DNA of 64,000 nt from Nocardioides terrigena (GTDB lineage: Bacteria; Actinomycetota; Actinomycetes; Propionibacteriales; Nocardioidaceae), in contig NZ_PZYY01000002.1 of the NCBI RefSeq assembly GCF_003047265.1, positions 1 to 64,000 on the forward strand, given 5' to 3'. A model generated the notes under the pieces. The model did no database searches. It saw only the letters and a program-made list of their open reading frames with translations, and was not told the DNA's origin. This document shows, in pieces, positions 45,217 through 56,286 of this stretch. Both the position numbers and the translations under genes were made by a program. Each line of letters starts with the position of its first letter. The first letter of the stretch is position 1.

Positions 45217-46167
45217 ATGTTCGTCGTCCCGACCGAGTTCCGTGCCGGCCCCTTCACCCGAGCCGAGGCCCTCGCGGCCGGCGTCACGCCCCGCGTGCTC
45301 GAAGGTGTGCAGTTCGTCCGGCTCCACCATGGGGTCTACCAGCACCGGGCCCATGTCCCGTGCTTCGCCGACGAGCTGCGGGCGGCTCGACTCGCCCTGC
45401 CCGAGGGCGCGCGGACCACCGGCATCACGCGACTCCAGGAGCTCGGTCTCGACCACGGGCCAAGGGCACCGTTGCACTTCGTCGTGGAGGGCGACCACCA
45501 CCTGGCCCTGGCCGGCGTCTTCCTGCACCGCACGGTCGCCATGCCACCGGAGGACGGGACGGGCGCGAGCGCCGAGGCCGCCTTCGTCGCATACTGCGCC
45601 GAGGCGCGGGTCATCGATGCCATCAAGGTCGGGAGTGCCCTGCTGCACAGCGACCTCATGGACGTGGTGGTGCTGGAGGCGCTCGCGATCGAGCAGCCGT
45701 GGCGTCGCGGCTGCGCCGAGGCACAGTGGCTGATCGAGCACCTCGACGGGCGGTGCCGGTCGCTGCCGGAGGCGGAGCTCCTGGCGCTGGTCCGCTTCTC
45801 CGGAATGCCCCAGCCCGAGGTCAACGAGCCCCTCGAGCTCGCCGACGGCCTGGTCATCACGCCGGACCTGTGGTTCCCAGCGTGGCGCCGTGTCGTGGAG
45901 TACGAGGGCAGCCAGCACCAGGAGGACCGCGACCAGTACACCGGGGACATCGACCGCTACGCGGCGTACCGGCGAGGAGGGGTCGGCTACGAGCAGGTCA
46001 CCAAGGAGCTGATGCGCAACCCCCGGACGACTGTCCGACGAGTCCACCGGTCGTTGGTCGAGGGAGGGTACGACGGGCCCGCGCCGGAGTTCGGGGATCT
46101 CTGGGTGATGCTCTTCCGACGGCTCTCGGACGTCGTACGACCCCTCAACCCGTCGCGCCGGCGGTGA
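45217..46167 (+). CDS. AbiEi-like / DUF559-like protein, possible antitoxin or nuclease
   Basis: A 316-residue protein. The N-terminus (FTRAEALAAGVTPRVLEGVQFVRLHHGVYQ, about 12-42) fits the winged-helix region of AbiEi-type antitoxins. The C-terminus (PDLWFPAWRRVVEYEGSQHQ, then DIDRYAAYRRGG, about 220-265) has the Asp...Glu-x-Glu-Gly...His layout of Vsr-like/DUF559 nucleases. Start ATG at 45217; a GTG at 45181 would extend it by 12 residues. It is alone, flanked on both sides by a palindromic repeat family. No toxin gene (AbiEii) is adjacent, so a classic type IV toxin-antitoxin system is not supported. Confidence 0.75.
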   Translation: MFVVPTEFRAGPFTRAEALAAGVTPRVLEGVQFVRLHHGVYQHRAHVPCFADELRAARLALPEGARTTGITRLQELGLDHGPRAPLHFVVEGDHHLALAGVFLHRTVAMPPEDGTGASAEAAFVAYCAEARVIDAIKVGSALLHSDLMDVVVLEALAIEQPWRRGCAEAQWLIEHLDGRCRSLPEAELLALVRFSGMPQPEVNEPLELADGLVITPDLWFPAWRRVVEYEGSQHQEDRDQYTGDIDRYAAYRRGGVGYEQVTKELMRNPRTTVRRVHRSLVEGGYDGPAPEFGDLWVMLFRRLSDVVRPLNPSRRR

Positions 46168-46176
46168 GTGGGCCAC
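46161..46176. repeat. Half-copy of palindromic repeat
   Basis: GCGGTGAGTGGGCCAC, a right-arm variant that overlaps the last codons of the AbiEi/DUF559-like gene. Confidence 0.5.
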
Positions 46177-46195
46177 AGTCCGCAGACGCAGGACA

Positions 46196-46260
46196 GTGGC
46201 TGGTTCACCGCCCGCCGGCGTGTCGTCGTACGCCGCGCGCGTGGGCGGTCAGTCAGCCGC
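46196..46260. repeat. Palindromic intergenic repeat, full copy 2
   Basis: Left arm GTGGCTGGTTCACCGCC (46196-46212) pairs with GGCGGTCAGTCAGCCGC (46244-46260). The 31-base interior differs from copy 1 at only two positions, so it is also conserved outside the stem. Confidence 0.78.
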
Positions 46261-46280
46261 CTGCACTGCGCGGGAGAGAT

Positions 46281-46297
46281 GTGGCCTGCTCACCGCC
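46281..46297. repeat. Half-copy of palindromic repeat
   Basis: GTGGCCTGCTCACCGCC, one mismatch from the copy at 45040. It lies between the nuclease-like gene and sdhB. Nothing else is seen in the 225-base gap 46168-46392. Confidence 0.55.
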
Positions 46298-46392
46298 CAC
46301 CGGGGAGGTGGTGGACGGGGGGCCTGAGGCCACAGACACCGCTGGCCCGCCGGGACGCGAGTCCGGACGGGCCAGGGGAGTGAGCGGGAGGA

Positions 46393-47132
46393 TCAGTGAC
46401 CGTGCTTGAGCGCGGTGCGCAGGTCCTTGTTGAGCTGGCTGATCACGTCGAGCGGGATCTCCTTGGGGCACGCCGCGGCGCACTCACCGATGTTGGTGCA
46501 GCCACCGAAGCCCTCGTGGTCGTGCTGGCCGACCATGTTGACGACCCGGGAGTCGCGCTCGGGCTGGCCCTGCGGGAGCTCGCCGAGGTGGGTGATCTTG
46601 GCACCCATGAAGAGCGAGGCCGACCCGTTGGGGCACGCCGCCACGCAGGCACCGCATCCGATGCAGGTGGCCATGTTGAAGGAGCGCATCGCCTTGTCGC
46701 GGGGGACCGGCACCGAGTTGGCCTCGGGGGCGGAGCCCGTGTTGGCGGAGATGAAGCCGCCCTGCTGGATGATCCGGTCGAAGGCGCCACGGTCGACGAC
46801 GAGGTCCTTGACGACCGGGAACGCGTCGGCGCGCCACGGCTCGATGGTGATCTCGTCGCCGTCCTTGAAGGAGCGCATGTGCAGCTGGCAGGTCGTGGTG
46901 ACCTCCGGGCCGTGGGCCTGGCCGTTGATCATCAGGCCGCAGGTGCCACAGATGCCCTCGCGACAGTCGGAGTCGAACGCGATCGGCTCCTCGCCCTTGG
47001 CGTTGAGCTGCTCGTTGAGCACGTCGAGCATCTCGAGGAAGGACATGTCCTCCGAGACGCCGTCGAGCGCGTAGGTACGCATCTCGCCCGTCGCCGCGGC
47101 GTCGGCCTGGCGCCAGATGTTGAGCGTGAGCT

Positions 47133-47136
<4 letters not shown>
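46393..47136 (-). CDS. sdhB: Succinate dehydrogenase iron-sulfur subunit
   Basis: A 247-residue iron-sulfur protein of complex II. The [2Fe-2S] motif is [19 protein letters not shown] near residue 60. The [4Fe-4S]/[3Fe-4S] cysteines are in [19 protein letters not shown] and [22 protein letters not shown]. The start is GTG 47136, overlapping the sdhA stop (GTGA). It is the last gene of the sdhCAB operon. Confidence 0.97.
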
Positions 47137-49187
<2,051 letters not shown>

Positions 49188-49200
49188 GTCTGGGGCTCCC

Positions 49201-49968
49201 TTACTTGGAGATGACGCCGAGGAGGACGAACAGGGGCACCAGCGAGAAGCCGCCGGCGATCACGACCGCGACCACCCAGCCGGCGGTCTTCGCGCGCTGG
49301 CGGGCCGCGGCGGTGCCGGTGAGGCCCAGCGTCTGCAGCGCGCTCCAGGTGCCGTGGTGCAGGTGGAGGCCGAGGGCCACCATCGCCACGAGGTAGATGA
49401 TCGTCATCCACCACAGGTCGAAGGTGTCGACCATGAGGTTGAAGGGGTCGTTGGTCGCGCCGCCCGACGGGTTGATCTTGACGATCGTGAAGTTGAGCAG
49501 GTGCCAGACCAGGAACACCAGGATCGTGACGCCGCCCCAGCGCATGGTGCGCGAGGAGATCGACGACGAGGCGTTCTTCTTCACGGCGTACTTCTGGGTG
49601 CGCGCGGTGGAGGCACGACGCGCGAGGGCGTAGGCGCTCGCGACGTGCACGACCAGCGCCACGATGAGGCCCACGCGGACGACCCACAGCAGCCCCTCGT
49701 ACGGGAGCATCGGCTCGCCGAAGGTGCGCAGGTGGTGGGCGTACTCGTTGAACGAGTCATGGCCGGCGAACGCCTTGAGGTTGCCGTACATGTGCGTGAG
49801 CACGAAGCCGATGAAGACGATGCCACTGGCGGCCATCAGGATCTTGAGCGTGATGGTCGTACGGGCCGCCCGGGAACCCTTCACCAGGGTCGGGGCTGAA
49901 GTATGGGTTGCCACGGGGGTCACGGTACCGCCAGCATCCCCGCCTGTGGGGGCCGGGGAGTGTGACAT
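49201..49968 (-). CDS. sdhC: Succinate dehydrogenase cytochrome b subunit
   Basis: A 255-residue membrane anchor with about five helices (from [16 protein letters not shown] on). The haem-binding His residues are likely in [20 protein letters not shown] and [10 protein letters not shown]. It is the Bacillus-type single anchor, so no sdhD is expected. The operon order is sdhC-sdhA-sdhB. I start at ATG 49968, but the N-terminal extension before [13 protein letters not shown] is not conserved; a GTG at 49923 is an alternative. An iron-box-like site lies immediately upstream. Confidence 0.9.
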   Translation of the reverse strand: MSHSPAPTGGDAGGTVTPVATHTSAPTLVKGSRAARTTITLKILMAASGIVFIGFVLTHMYGNLKAFAGHDSFNEYAHHLRTFGEPMLPYEGLLWVVRVGLIVALVVHVASAYALARRASTARTQKYAVKKNASSSISSRTMRWGGVTILVFLVWHLLNFTIVKINPSGGATNDPFNLMVDTFDLWWMTIIYLVAMVALGLHLHHGTWSALQTLGLTGTAAARQRAKTAGWVVAVVIAGGFSLVPLFVLLGVISK

Positions 49969-49976
49969 ACGCCGGG

Positions 49977-49995
49977 TTAGGCGAGCCTTAGCGAC
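49977..49995. promoter_or_regulatory. DtxR/IdeR iron-box-like site before sdhCAB
   Basis: TTAGGCGAGCCTTAGCGAC matches 14 of 19 positions of the DtxR/IdeR-type consensus TTAGGTGAGCCTAACCTAA, and its core TTAGGC-GA-GCCTTA is almost a palindrome. It lies 9 bases before the sdhC ATG, within the 40-base gap behind the glycosyltransferase gene. It would fit iron-dependent control of an iron-rich complex. Confidence 0.5.
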
Positions 49996-50008
49996 TAGGC
50001 CGGGCGGG

Positions 50009-51097
50009 TCAGCGGACGGTCGTGGGACGCCGCCCGGCGAGCTCCTCCGACGCGAGCAGCGGGGCGTAGTGCTCGGCCACCAGCTCGCTGCACGCGTCCC
50101 GCCAGGTGCGGGTGCTGAGCTCGCGGCCGCGGGCTCCCAGGAGCCCCCGGTGGCGGTCGCCGGCGACCGACTCGACGGCCCGGCGCAGGCCGCTCCCGGT
50201 GGCCGGGTCGTAGAGCAGCCCGGTCTCGAGGTCGCGCACGACCCGGGGCGCGCCACCGGCCCGCGGGGCGACCACCGGCAGCCCGCTCGCGGCGGCCTCG
50301 CGCAGGGCGTGGCAGCACGTCTCCTCCTCGCCCGGGTGCACGAGCACGTCGAGCGAGGCCAGGGCAGTGGCGAGGTCGCCCGTCAGCAGGGCGCCGGTGT
50401 GGCGCGCGGCCGGCACATGGCGTCGCAGCCACGTCTGCTGCGGGCCGTCGCCGATCACCACGAGCTGGATGCCCGGCAGGTCCGCGACCTCGACGAGGCG
50501 TCGTACGCCGTGGCGCTTGTGCAGGCTGCCGGCGTAGCCGACGACGACCCGGCGCCCCTCGCGGGACCGCGCGCGCGACCACTTGTCGTGGAGCCACTGG
50601 TCCCGCAGCTGCGGGGCGAAGGCGCGGGTGTCGACCCCGGGCTCCCACACGGCGGGGTCGAGGTCGAGCTGGTGCATGCGGCCGGCGAGGAAGTCGGAGG
50701 TCACGAGCAGCCGGTCGGCGCGGGCCGCGACCTTGGCCTGCCAGACCTCCCGGGGGAGCTCGGTGGGCGGCGTGTGCTGCACGACCAGAGTCGGTACGCC
50801 GAGGCGCCGGGCGTGCTTGAGCGCCTTGCGGCCCAGGGTGCCGGGGGAGACGGTGTGGACGAGGTCCGGCTCGAAGCGCGCCAGTGCCTCGCGCACCTGG
50901 CGGCCGGGCCGGTCGAGTGGCCGGATGCGTGCGACCTGGCTGCGCCGGTAGGTCGACAGGCCGGGACCGGGTGCCACCAGCAGCACCTCGTGCCCGGCGT
51001 CGATGAGGTGGTCGGCCAGCTGCTTGAGCGTGGTGGTGGTGCCGTCGACGGCGGGATAGAACGTCTCGGTCACCAGGGCGATCCGACGGGTGTCCAT
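50009..51097 (-). CDS. GT4-type glycosyltransferase
   Basis: A 362-residue GT-B retaining glycosyltransferase. The N-terminal half opens ALVTETFYPAVDGTTTTLKQLADHLIDAGHEV, as in actinobacterial mannosyltransferases of the PimB/MgtA kind. The C-terminal half has VGYAGSLHKRHGVRRLVEVAD, LVVIGDGPQQTWLRR and the sugar-nucleotide site HPGEEETCCHALREAAASGLPVVAPRAGGAPRVV with the EX7E-type Glu pair. Donor and acceptor are unknown; a cell-envelope mannolipid is plausible. It lies divergent from mutA and 40 bases from sdhC. Confidence 0.9.
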   Translation of the reverse strand: MDTRRIALVTETFYPAVDGTTTTLKQLADHLIDAGHEVLLVAPGPGLSTYRRSQVARIRPLDRPGRQVREALARFEPDLVHTVSPGTLGRKALKHARRLGVPTLVVQHTPPTELPREVWQAKVAARADRLLVTSDFLAGRMHQLDLDPAVWEPGVDTRAFAPQLRDQWLHDKWSRARSREGRRVVVGYAGSLHKRHGVRRLVEVADLPGIQLVVIGDGPQQTWLRRHVPAARHTGALLTGDLATALASLDVLVHPGEEETCCHALREAAASGLPVVAPRAGGAPRVVRDLETGLLYDPATGSGLRRAVESVAGDRHRGLLGARGRELSTRTWRDACSELVAEHYAPLLASEELAGRRPTTVR

Positions 51098-51237
51098 GGC
51101 GACAGCCTGCCGCGTCCGGGGTCCTCGGTGTGGGTCCGGCAGGTCAACGGCGGGTCAACACCCGGTGAAGCCTCCGGGCGACGGTGTGAGACGTATCCCA
51201 CAGGACCACGCCCCTGACCCCGCCGGCGGGACGGGCC

Positions 51238-51243
51238 TATCCT
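51238..51243 (+). promoter_or_regulatory. -10 element of a probable leaderless mutA promoter
   Basis: TATCCT matches TANNNT and ends 7 bases before the mutA ATG at 51251. No Shine-Dalgarno is present, so the mutAB-meaB transcript probably starts at the AUG. Confidence 0.55.
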
Positions 51244-51250
51244 GCGCTCC

Positions 51251-53065
51251 ATGACCGACGTTGAAGGCGGCCTCGACGAGCCGGCCGAGCTGGAGCCCGT
51301 GCAGGGCTCGCTGCGGCTGGCCTCACCCGACGACCAGCACGACGCCGCGGCGTGGGAGGCGGCCACGGCGGCGGTGCTGCGCAAGGCCCGTCGCCTCGGC
51401 GAGGACGACCCCGACTCGGCGGTGTGGGACAAGCTCAGCCGCACCACGCTCGACGGCATCGCGGTCGCGCCCATCGGCACCCGCGACAGCCTGGCCGACC
51501 TGGCCACCAGCGGTCGGCCGACCCGCGCCGGTGACTGGGACATCCGCTCCTGGGTCTTCGGTCCGGACGCGAAGGCCGCCAACGAGGCCGTGCTCGTCGA
51601 CCTCGAGAACGGCGCCACCTCGCTGTGGGTGGAGCTCGGTCGCGGCCTGGTGGCCGCCGACCTGCCGACGGTGCTGCACCGGGTCCTCGCCGACCTGGCG
51701 CCCGTCACCCTCGACGCGCCGCACGAGCCGGTGGCCGCCGCCCGGGCGCTGCTGGCCTTCCTCGACGACCAGGGCGTCGACGGGCACCCCGGCACCAACC
51801 TCGGCGTCGACCCCGTCGGGGCCCACCTGCGCCACGGGCTCGACGTCGACGCCGGCCTCGACGCCCTGGTGGACGTGGCCCGGCTCGCGCTCGAGCACGG
51901 GGTCCTCGGCGTGGTCGTGGACGCCACGGCCCTGCACGACCGCGGCGCCACCGACGCCCAGGAGCTGGGGTACGCGATCGCCACGGGCGCGGCGTACCTC
52001 CGTGTCCTCACCGCCGCCGGTCTCTCGCTGGAGGAGGCCCTCGGCCTCGTCGAGTTCCGCCTCGCGGCCACCGACGAGCAGTTCCCGACCATTGCCAAGC
52101 TGCGGGCCGCGCGCCGCCTGTGGGCGCGGGTGGTCGAGCTGTCGGGCGGCAGCGACGAGGTGGCGGGCATGTGCCAGCACGTCGTCACCAGCCGGCCGAT
52201 GCTCAGCAAGTACGACCCGTGGGTCAACATGCTGCGCGGCACCGTCGCGGCCTTCGCCGCCGGCGCCGGTGGGGCCGAGGCCGTCACCGTGGTGCCCTTC
52301 GACATCACCCTCGGCGTCCCCGACGCGCTCGGTCGCCGGGTCGCGCGCAACACCTCGTCGCTGCTCATCTCCGAGTCCCACGTCGCCCGGGTCGCCGACC
52401 CCGCCGGCGGCTCGTACGCCGTCGAGCGGCTCACCGACGACCTCGCCCGCGTGGCGTGGGAGGAGCTCGGCCGCATCGAGGCCGCGTCGTACGACGGGCG
52501 CAGCGGCGTCCTGGCCGCCCTCGCGGACGGCTCCCTGCTCGGCCGCGTCGAGGAGGCCGCCGCCGTGCGGGCCGGTGAGGTGGCCACCCGCCGGCGCCCG
52601 CTGACCGGTCTCACCGAGTTCCCCCACCTCGCCGAGACGCTCCCCGAGCGCGACGGCGAGCCCGACCCGGTCCGTCGCCACGGAGCGGCCTTCGAGGCAC
52701 TGCGCGACGACCCGGCCGCCGCGCCGGTCTTCCTCGCCACCCTCGGTCCGGTCGCCGCGCACACCGCCCGCGCGACCTTCGCCAGCAACCTCCTCGCCGC
52801 CGGCGGCATCGCGGTCGAGGTCGCCGGCCCGACGGACGGCGTCGAGGCCGTGCTCGCGGCGTACGACGGGCAGTCGGTCGCCTGCCTTGCCGGCACCGAC
52901 ACGGCGTACGCCGAGTGGGGGACCGACGTCGTCGCCGCCCTCCGTGAGGCGGGCGCGACCCACGTGATCATCGCCGGCAGGCCCGTCGACGGCGTCGACG
53001 ACAGTGCAGCCATGGGGGTGGACGCGCTGGCGTTCCTCACCCGGACGAGAGAGGCCCTCGCATGA
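51251..53065 (+). CDS. mutA: Methylmalonyl-CoA mutase, small (beta) subunit
   Basis: A 604-residue MutA subunit, the non-catalytic partner of the heterodimeric mutase. Barrel parts are visible ([57 protein letters not shown]). The C-terminal B12-like domain ([44 protein letters not shown]) lacks the DxHxxG cobalt-ligand motif, as expected of this subunit. It overlaps mutB by 4 bases (ATGA). The upstream gap of 153 bases shows no cobalamin riboswitch that I can recognise. Confidence 0.95.
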   Translation: MTDVEGGLDEPAELEPVQGSLRLASPDDQHDAAAWEAATAAVLRKARRLGEDDPDSAVWDKLSRTTLDGIAVAPIGTRDSLADLATSGRPTRAGDWDIRSWVFGPDAKAANEAVLVDLENGATSLWVELGRGLVAADLPTVLHRVLADLAPVTLDAPHEPVAAARALLAFLDDQGVDGHPGTNLGVDPVGAHLRHGLDVDAGLDALVDVARLALEHGVLGVVVDATALHDRGATDAQELGYAIATGAAYLRVLTAAGLSLEEALGLVEFRLAATDEQFPTIAKLRAARRLWARVVELSGGSDEVAGMCQHVVTSRPMLSKYDPWVNMLRGTVAAFAAGAGGAEAVTVVPFDITLGVPDALGRRVARNTSSLLISESHVARVADPAGGSYAVERLTDDLARVAWEELGRIEAASYDGRSGVLAALADGSLLGRVEEAAAVRAGEVATRRRPLTGLTEFPHLAETLPERDGEPDPVRRHGAAFEALRDDPAAAPVFLATLGPVAAHTARATFASNLLAAGGIAVEVAGPTDGVEAVLAAYDGQSVACLAGTDTAYAEWGTDVVAALREAGATHVIIAGRPVDGVDDSAAMGVDALAFLTRTREALA

Positions 53066-55239
53066 GCAGCATTCCGGACAGCTTCGCGAGACTGCCGCTG
53101 GGCGGGGCGGCCCAGCCCGCTCGCACCTCGACCACCGAGGCGGAGGCGTGGGGGAGCCCCGAGGGCATCGACATCCTGCCCGTCTACGGCCCCGAGCACC
53201 TCGAGGGCCTCGACGCGCTCGACACCTGGCCGGGCCTGAGCCCGTTCCTGCGCGGGCCCTACCCGACGATGTACACGACGCAGCCGTGGACGATCCGGCA
53301 GTACGCCGGCTTCTCGACCGCCGAGGAGTCCAACGCGTTCTACCGCCGCAACCTCGCGGCCGGTCAGAAGGGCCTGTCGGTCGCCTTCGACCTCGCCACC
53401 CACCGCGGCTACGACTCCGACCACCCGCGGGTGCGCGGCGACGTCGGGATGGCCGGGGTGGCGATCGACTCGATCTACGACGCCCGCACGCTCTTCGACG
53501 GCATCCCGCTCGACGAGATGTCGGTGTCGATGACCATGAACGGCGCAGTGCTGCCGGTGATGGCGCTCTACATCGCGGCGGCCGAGGAGCAGGGGGTGAA
53601 GCCGGAGCAGCTCGCGGGGACCATCCAGAACGACATCCTCAAGGAGTTCATGGTCCGCAACACCTACATCTACCCGCCGGCCTCGAGCATGCGGATCATC
53701 AGCGACATCTTCCAGTACACCTCGCAGCGGATGCCGCGCTTCAACTCGATCTCCATCTCCGGCTACCACATCCAGGAGGCCGGGGCGACGGCCGACCTCG
53801 AGCTGGCCTACACGCTGGCCGACGGTGTCGAGTACATCCGCGCCGGCCTCGGTGCGGGCCTGACGATCGACCAGTTCGCCCCGCGGCTGTCGTTCTTCTG
53901 GGCGGTCGGGATGAACTTCTTCATGGAGGTCGCCAAGATGCGCGCCGCCCGGGCCCTGTGGGCGCGGCTGGTGCGTGACTTCGACCCGCAGAACCCCAAG
54001 TCGCTGTCGCTGCGCACCCACTCCCAGACCAGCGGCTGGTCGCTCACCGCGCAGGACGTCTTCAACAACGTCGGCCGCACCTGCATCGAGGCGATGGCGG
54101 CCACCCAGGGCCACACCCAGTCGCTGCACACCAACGCCCTCGACGAGGCGATCGCGCTGCCGACCGACTTCTCCGCCCGGATCGCGCGCAACACCCAGCT
54201 GCTGCTGCAGCAGGAGTCGCGCACCACCGAGGTCATCGACCCGTGGGCCGGCTCCTACTACGTCGAGCGGCTCACCCACGACCTCGCCGAGCGGGCGTGG
54301 GCGCACATCCTCGAGGCCGAGAAGGCCGGTGGCATGGCCAAGGCCATCGAGCAGGGCATCCCCAAGATGCGCATCGAGGAGGCGGCCGCCCGCACCCAGG
54401 CGCGCATCGACTCCGGGCACCAGAAGGTCATCGGCGTCAACACGTTCCGCCTCCCCGCCGAGGACAAGCTCGACGTGCTCCGGGTCGACAACGACGACGT
54501 CTACCGCCAGCAGATCGCCAAGCTGGAGCGGCTGCGTGCCGAGCGCGACGACGACGACGTACGACGCGCGCTCGAGGCGCTGACGAACAGCGCCGAGCGG
54601 GGGGACGCCGGCGACAGCTCGCTCGACGGCAACCTGCTCGCCCTCGCGGTCGACGCGGCCCGCGCCAAGGCCACGGTCGGCGAGATCTCCGACGCGCTGG
54701 AGAAGGTCTACGGCCGGCACCAGGCCGTCATTCGTACGATCAGCGGTGTGTACCGCGACGAGGCAGGCAGGGGCGAGGACGGGGCCCCCGACGGCAAGGT
54801 CGCCCGCGTGCTGGCCGCGACCGACGACTTCGAGGAGGCCGAGGGGCGCCGACCGCGCATCCTGGTCGCCAAGATGGGCCAGGACGGTCACGACCGCGGC
54901 CAGAAGGTCGTGGTCACCGCCTTCGCCGACCTCGGCTTCGACGTCGACGTGGGTCCGCTGTTCTCCACGCCCGAGGAGGTCGCCCAGCAGGCGGTCGACG
55001 CCGACGTCCACATCGTCGGGGTCTCGTCGCTGGCCGCCGGCCACCTCACGCTGCTGCCCGCCCTCAAGCAGGCGCTGGCCGACCAGGGCCGTCCGGACAT
55101 CATGGTCGTCATCGGCGGCGTCATCCCGCCCGACGACGTGGCGACCCTCCAGGAGATGGGTGCCGCCGCGGTGTTCCTGCCCGGCACGGTGATCGCCGAC
55201 TCGGCGCTCGACCTGCTGGCCAAGCTGCGCACCGCCTGA
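53062..55239 (+). CDS. mutB: Methylmalonyl-CoA mutase, large (alpha) subunit
   Basis: A 725-residue B12-dependent catalytic subunit that isomerises methylmalonyl-CoA to succinyl-CoA. The substrate barrel has [47 protein letters not shown] and [21 protein letters not shown]. The C-terminal B12 domain carries [17 protein letters not shown], the base-off cobalt His near residue 610, then [13 protein letters not shown] and GGVIPPDD. It overlaps mutA and also meaB (TGATG). Confidence 0.97.
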   Translation: MSSIPDSFARLPLGGAAQPARTSTTEAEAWGSPEGIDILPVYGPEHLEGLDALDTWPGLSPFLRGPYPTMYTTQPWTIRQYAGFSTAEESNAFYRRNLAAGQKGLSVAFDLATHRGYDSDHPRVRGDVGMAGVAIDSIYDARTLFDGIPLDEMSVSMTMNGAVLPVMALYIAAAEEQGVKPEQLAGTIQNDILKEFMVRNTYIYPPASSMRIISDIFQYTSQRMPRFNSISISGYHIQEAGATADLELAYTLADGVEYIRAGLGAGLTIDQFAPRLSFFWAVGMNFFMEVAKMRAARALWARLVRDFDPQNPKSLSLRTHSQTSGWSLTAQDVFNNVGRTCIEAMAATQGHTQSLHTNALDEAIALPTDFSARIARNTQLLLQQESRTTEVIDPWAGSYYVERLTHDLAERAWAHILEAEKAGGMAKAIEQGIPKMRIEEAAARTQARIDSGHQKVIGVNTFRLPAEDKLDVLRVDNDDVYRQQIAKLERLRAERDDDDVRRALEALTNSAERGDAGDSSLDGNLLALAVDAARAKATVGEISDALEKVYGRHQAVIRTISGVYRDEAGRGEDGAPDGKVARVLAATDDFEEAEGRRPRILVAKMGQDGHDRGQKVVVTAFADLGFDVDVGPLFSTPEEVAQQAVDADVHIVGVSSLAAGHLTLLPALKQALADQGRPDIMVVIGGVIPPDDVATLQEMGAAAVFLPGTVIADSALDLLAKLRTA

Positions 55240-56213
55240 TGGCGGTTCCCGACGTCGCCGCCCTCGTCGAGGGCATCCGGGACGGGCAGCGCTCGGCGGT
55301 CTCCCGCGCGATCACTCTCGTCGAGTCGTCGCGGGCCGACCACCGGGTGGCCGCCCGGGAGCTGCTCACCGAGCTCGGCAGCACGGCGGGCTCGACGCGG
55401 GTCGGCATCTCCGGGGTCCCCGGCGTCGGCAAGTCCACCTTCATCGAGGCGCTGGGCACGTCCCTGACCGCCGCCGGCCACCGGGTCGGGGTGCTCGCGG
55501 TCGACCCGTCCTCGGTGCGCACCGGCGGCTCGGTGCTGGGCGACAAGACCCGGATGGCGTCGCTGTCGGTCGACCCGCACGCCTACATCCGGCCATCCCC
55601 GTCCGCGGGCACCCTGGGCGGCGTCGCGCGGGCCACCACCCAGGCGATGCTGGTGCTCGAGGCCGCCGGGTACGACGTGGTGCTGGTCGAGACGGTCGGC
55701 GTCGGGCAGTCCGAGGTCACCGTCGCCGGGATGGTCGACACGTTCCTGTTCCTCACCCTCGCCCGCACCGGCGACCAGCTCCAGGGCATCAAGAAGGGCA
55801 TCCTGGAGATCGCCGACGTGATCGCGGTCAACAAGGCCGACGGCGACCGCGAGCAGGAGGCCCGGGGCGCGGCCCGCGAGCTCGCCGGTGCCCTGCGGCT
55901 CGTCCACGGCAAGGGGGAGTGGGCGCCCCCGGTCGTCACCTGCTCGGCCCTCACGCAGGTCGGGGTCGACGACGTCTGGCAGCGCGTCCAGGCCCACCGC
56001 GAGCACCTCGGCGAGGACGGGCTGCACCGCAAGCGCGCCGGCCAGCAGCTCGACTTCACCTGGTCGCTGGTCCGCGACGAGCTCGACCAGCGCCTGCGCC
56101 GCTCCGCCTCGGTCGCCGCTATCCGCGACGAGGTGCGCGCCGCCGTGCTCTCCGGGGAGCTGCCGGCCCCGATGGCCGCCGACCGCATCCTCGCGGCGTA
56201 CGACGCGGGCTGA
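55239..56213 (+). CDS. meaB: Methylmalonyl-CoA mutase-associated GTPase MeaB
   Basis: A 324-residue G3E-family GTPase that protects the mutase and gates its B12 cofactor. Walker A is VGISGVPGVGKSTFIEALG near residue 58. Other conserved pieces are VLAVDPSSVRTGGSVLGDKTRM, AYIRPSPSAGTLGGVARATTQA, VVLVETVGVGQSEV and DVIAVNKADGDREQEARGAARE. The ATG overlaps the mutB stop, giving a mutA-mutB-meaB operon with full translational coupling. Confidence 0.97.
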   Translation: MAVPDVAALVEGIRDGQRSAVSRAITLVESSRADHRVAARELLTELGSTAGSTRVGISGVPGVGKSTFIEALGTSLTAAGHRVGVLAVDPSSVRTGGSVLGDKTRMASLSVDPHAYIRPSPSAGTLGGVARATTQAMLVLEAAGYDVVLVETVGVGQSEVTVAGMVDTFLFLTLARTGDQLQGIKKGILEIADVIAVNKADGDREQEARGAARELAGALRLVHGKGEWAPPVVTCSALTQVGVDDVWQRVQAHREHLGEDGLHRKRAGQQLDFTWSLVRDELDQRLRRSASVAAIRDEVRAAVLSGELPAPMAADRILAAYDAG

Positions 56214-56270
56214 CGGGGCACGCACCGTCCCGCATCGCGCAAGCCCGACCGGACGGGTCGCTGCCTCAAC

Positions 56271-56276
56271 TAGCAT
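56271..56276 (+). promoter_or_regulatory. -10-like element before the M20 gene
   Basis: TAGCAT ends 10 bases before the ATG at 56287. A GGGGAG stretch lies between, so a very short leader with a Shine-Dalgarno is possible. Confidence 0.35.
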
Positions 56277-56286
56277 GGGGAGTCTC

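Noticed and set aside
45217..46167. A complete AbiE toxin-antitoxin system.
   Set aside because: The N-terminus is AbiEi-like, but no nucleotidyltransferase toxin gene (AbiEii) is adjacent. Similar AbiEi/DUF559-type proteins occur alone in actinobacteria.
49201..49968. Missing sdhD as a sign of gene loss.
   Set aside because: The single five-helix SdhC anchor with a long SdhA fits the Bacillus-type complex, which has no SdhD.
51098..51250. Cobalamin riboswitch before mutA.
   Set aside because: The gap is only 153 bases, lacks the conserved B12-box text, and the promoter appears leaderless.
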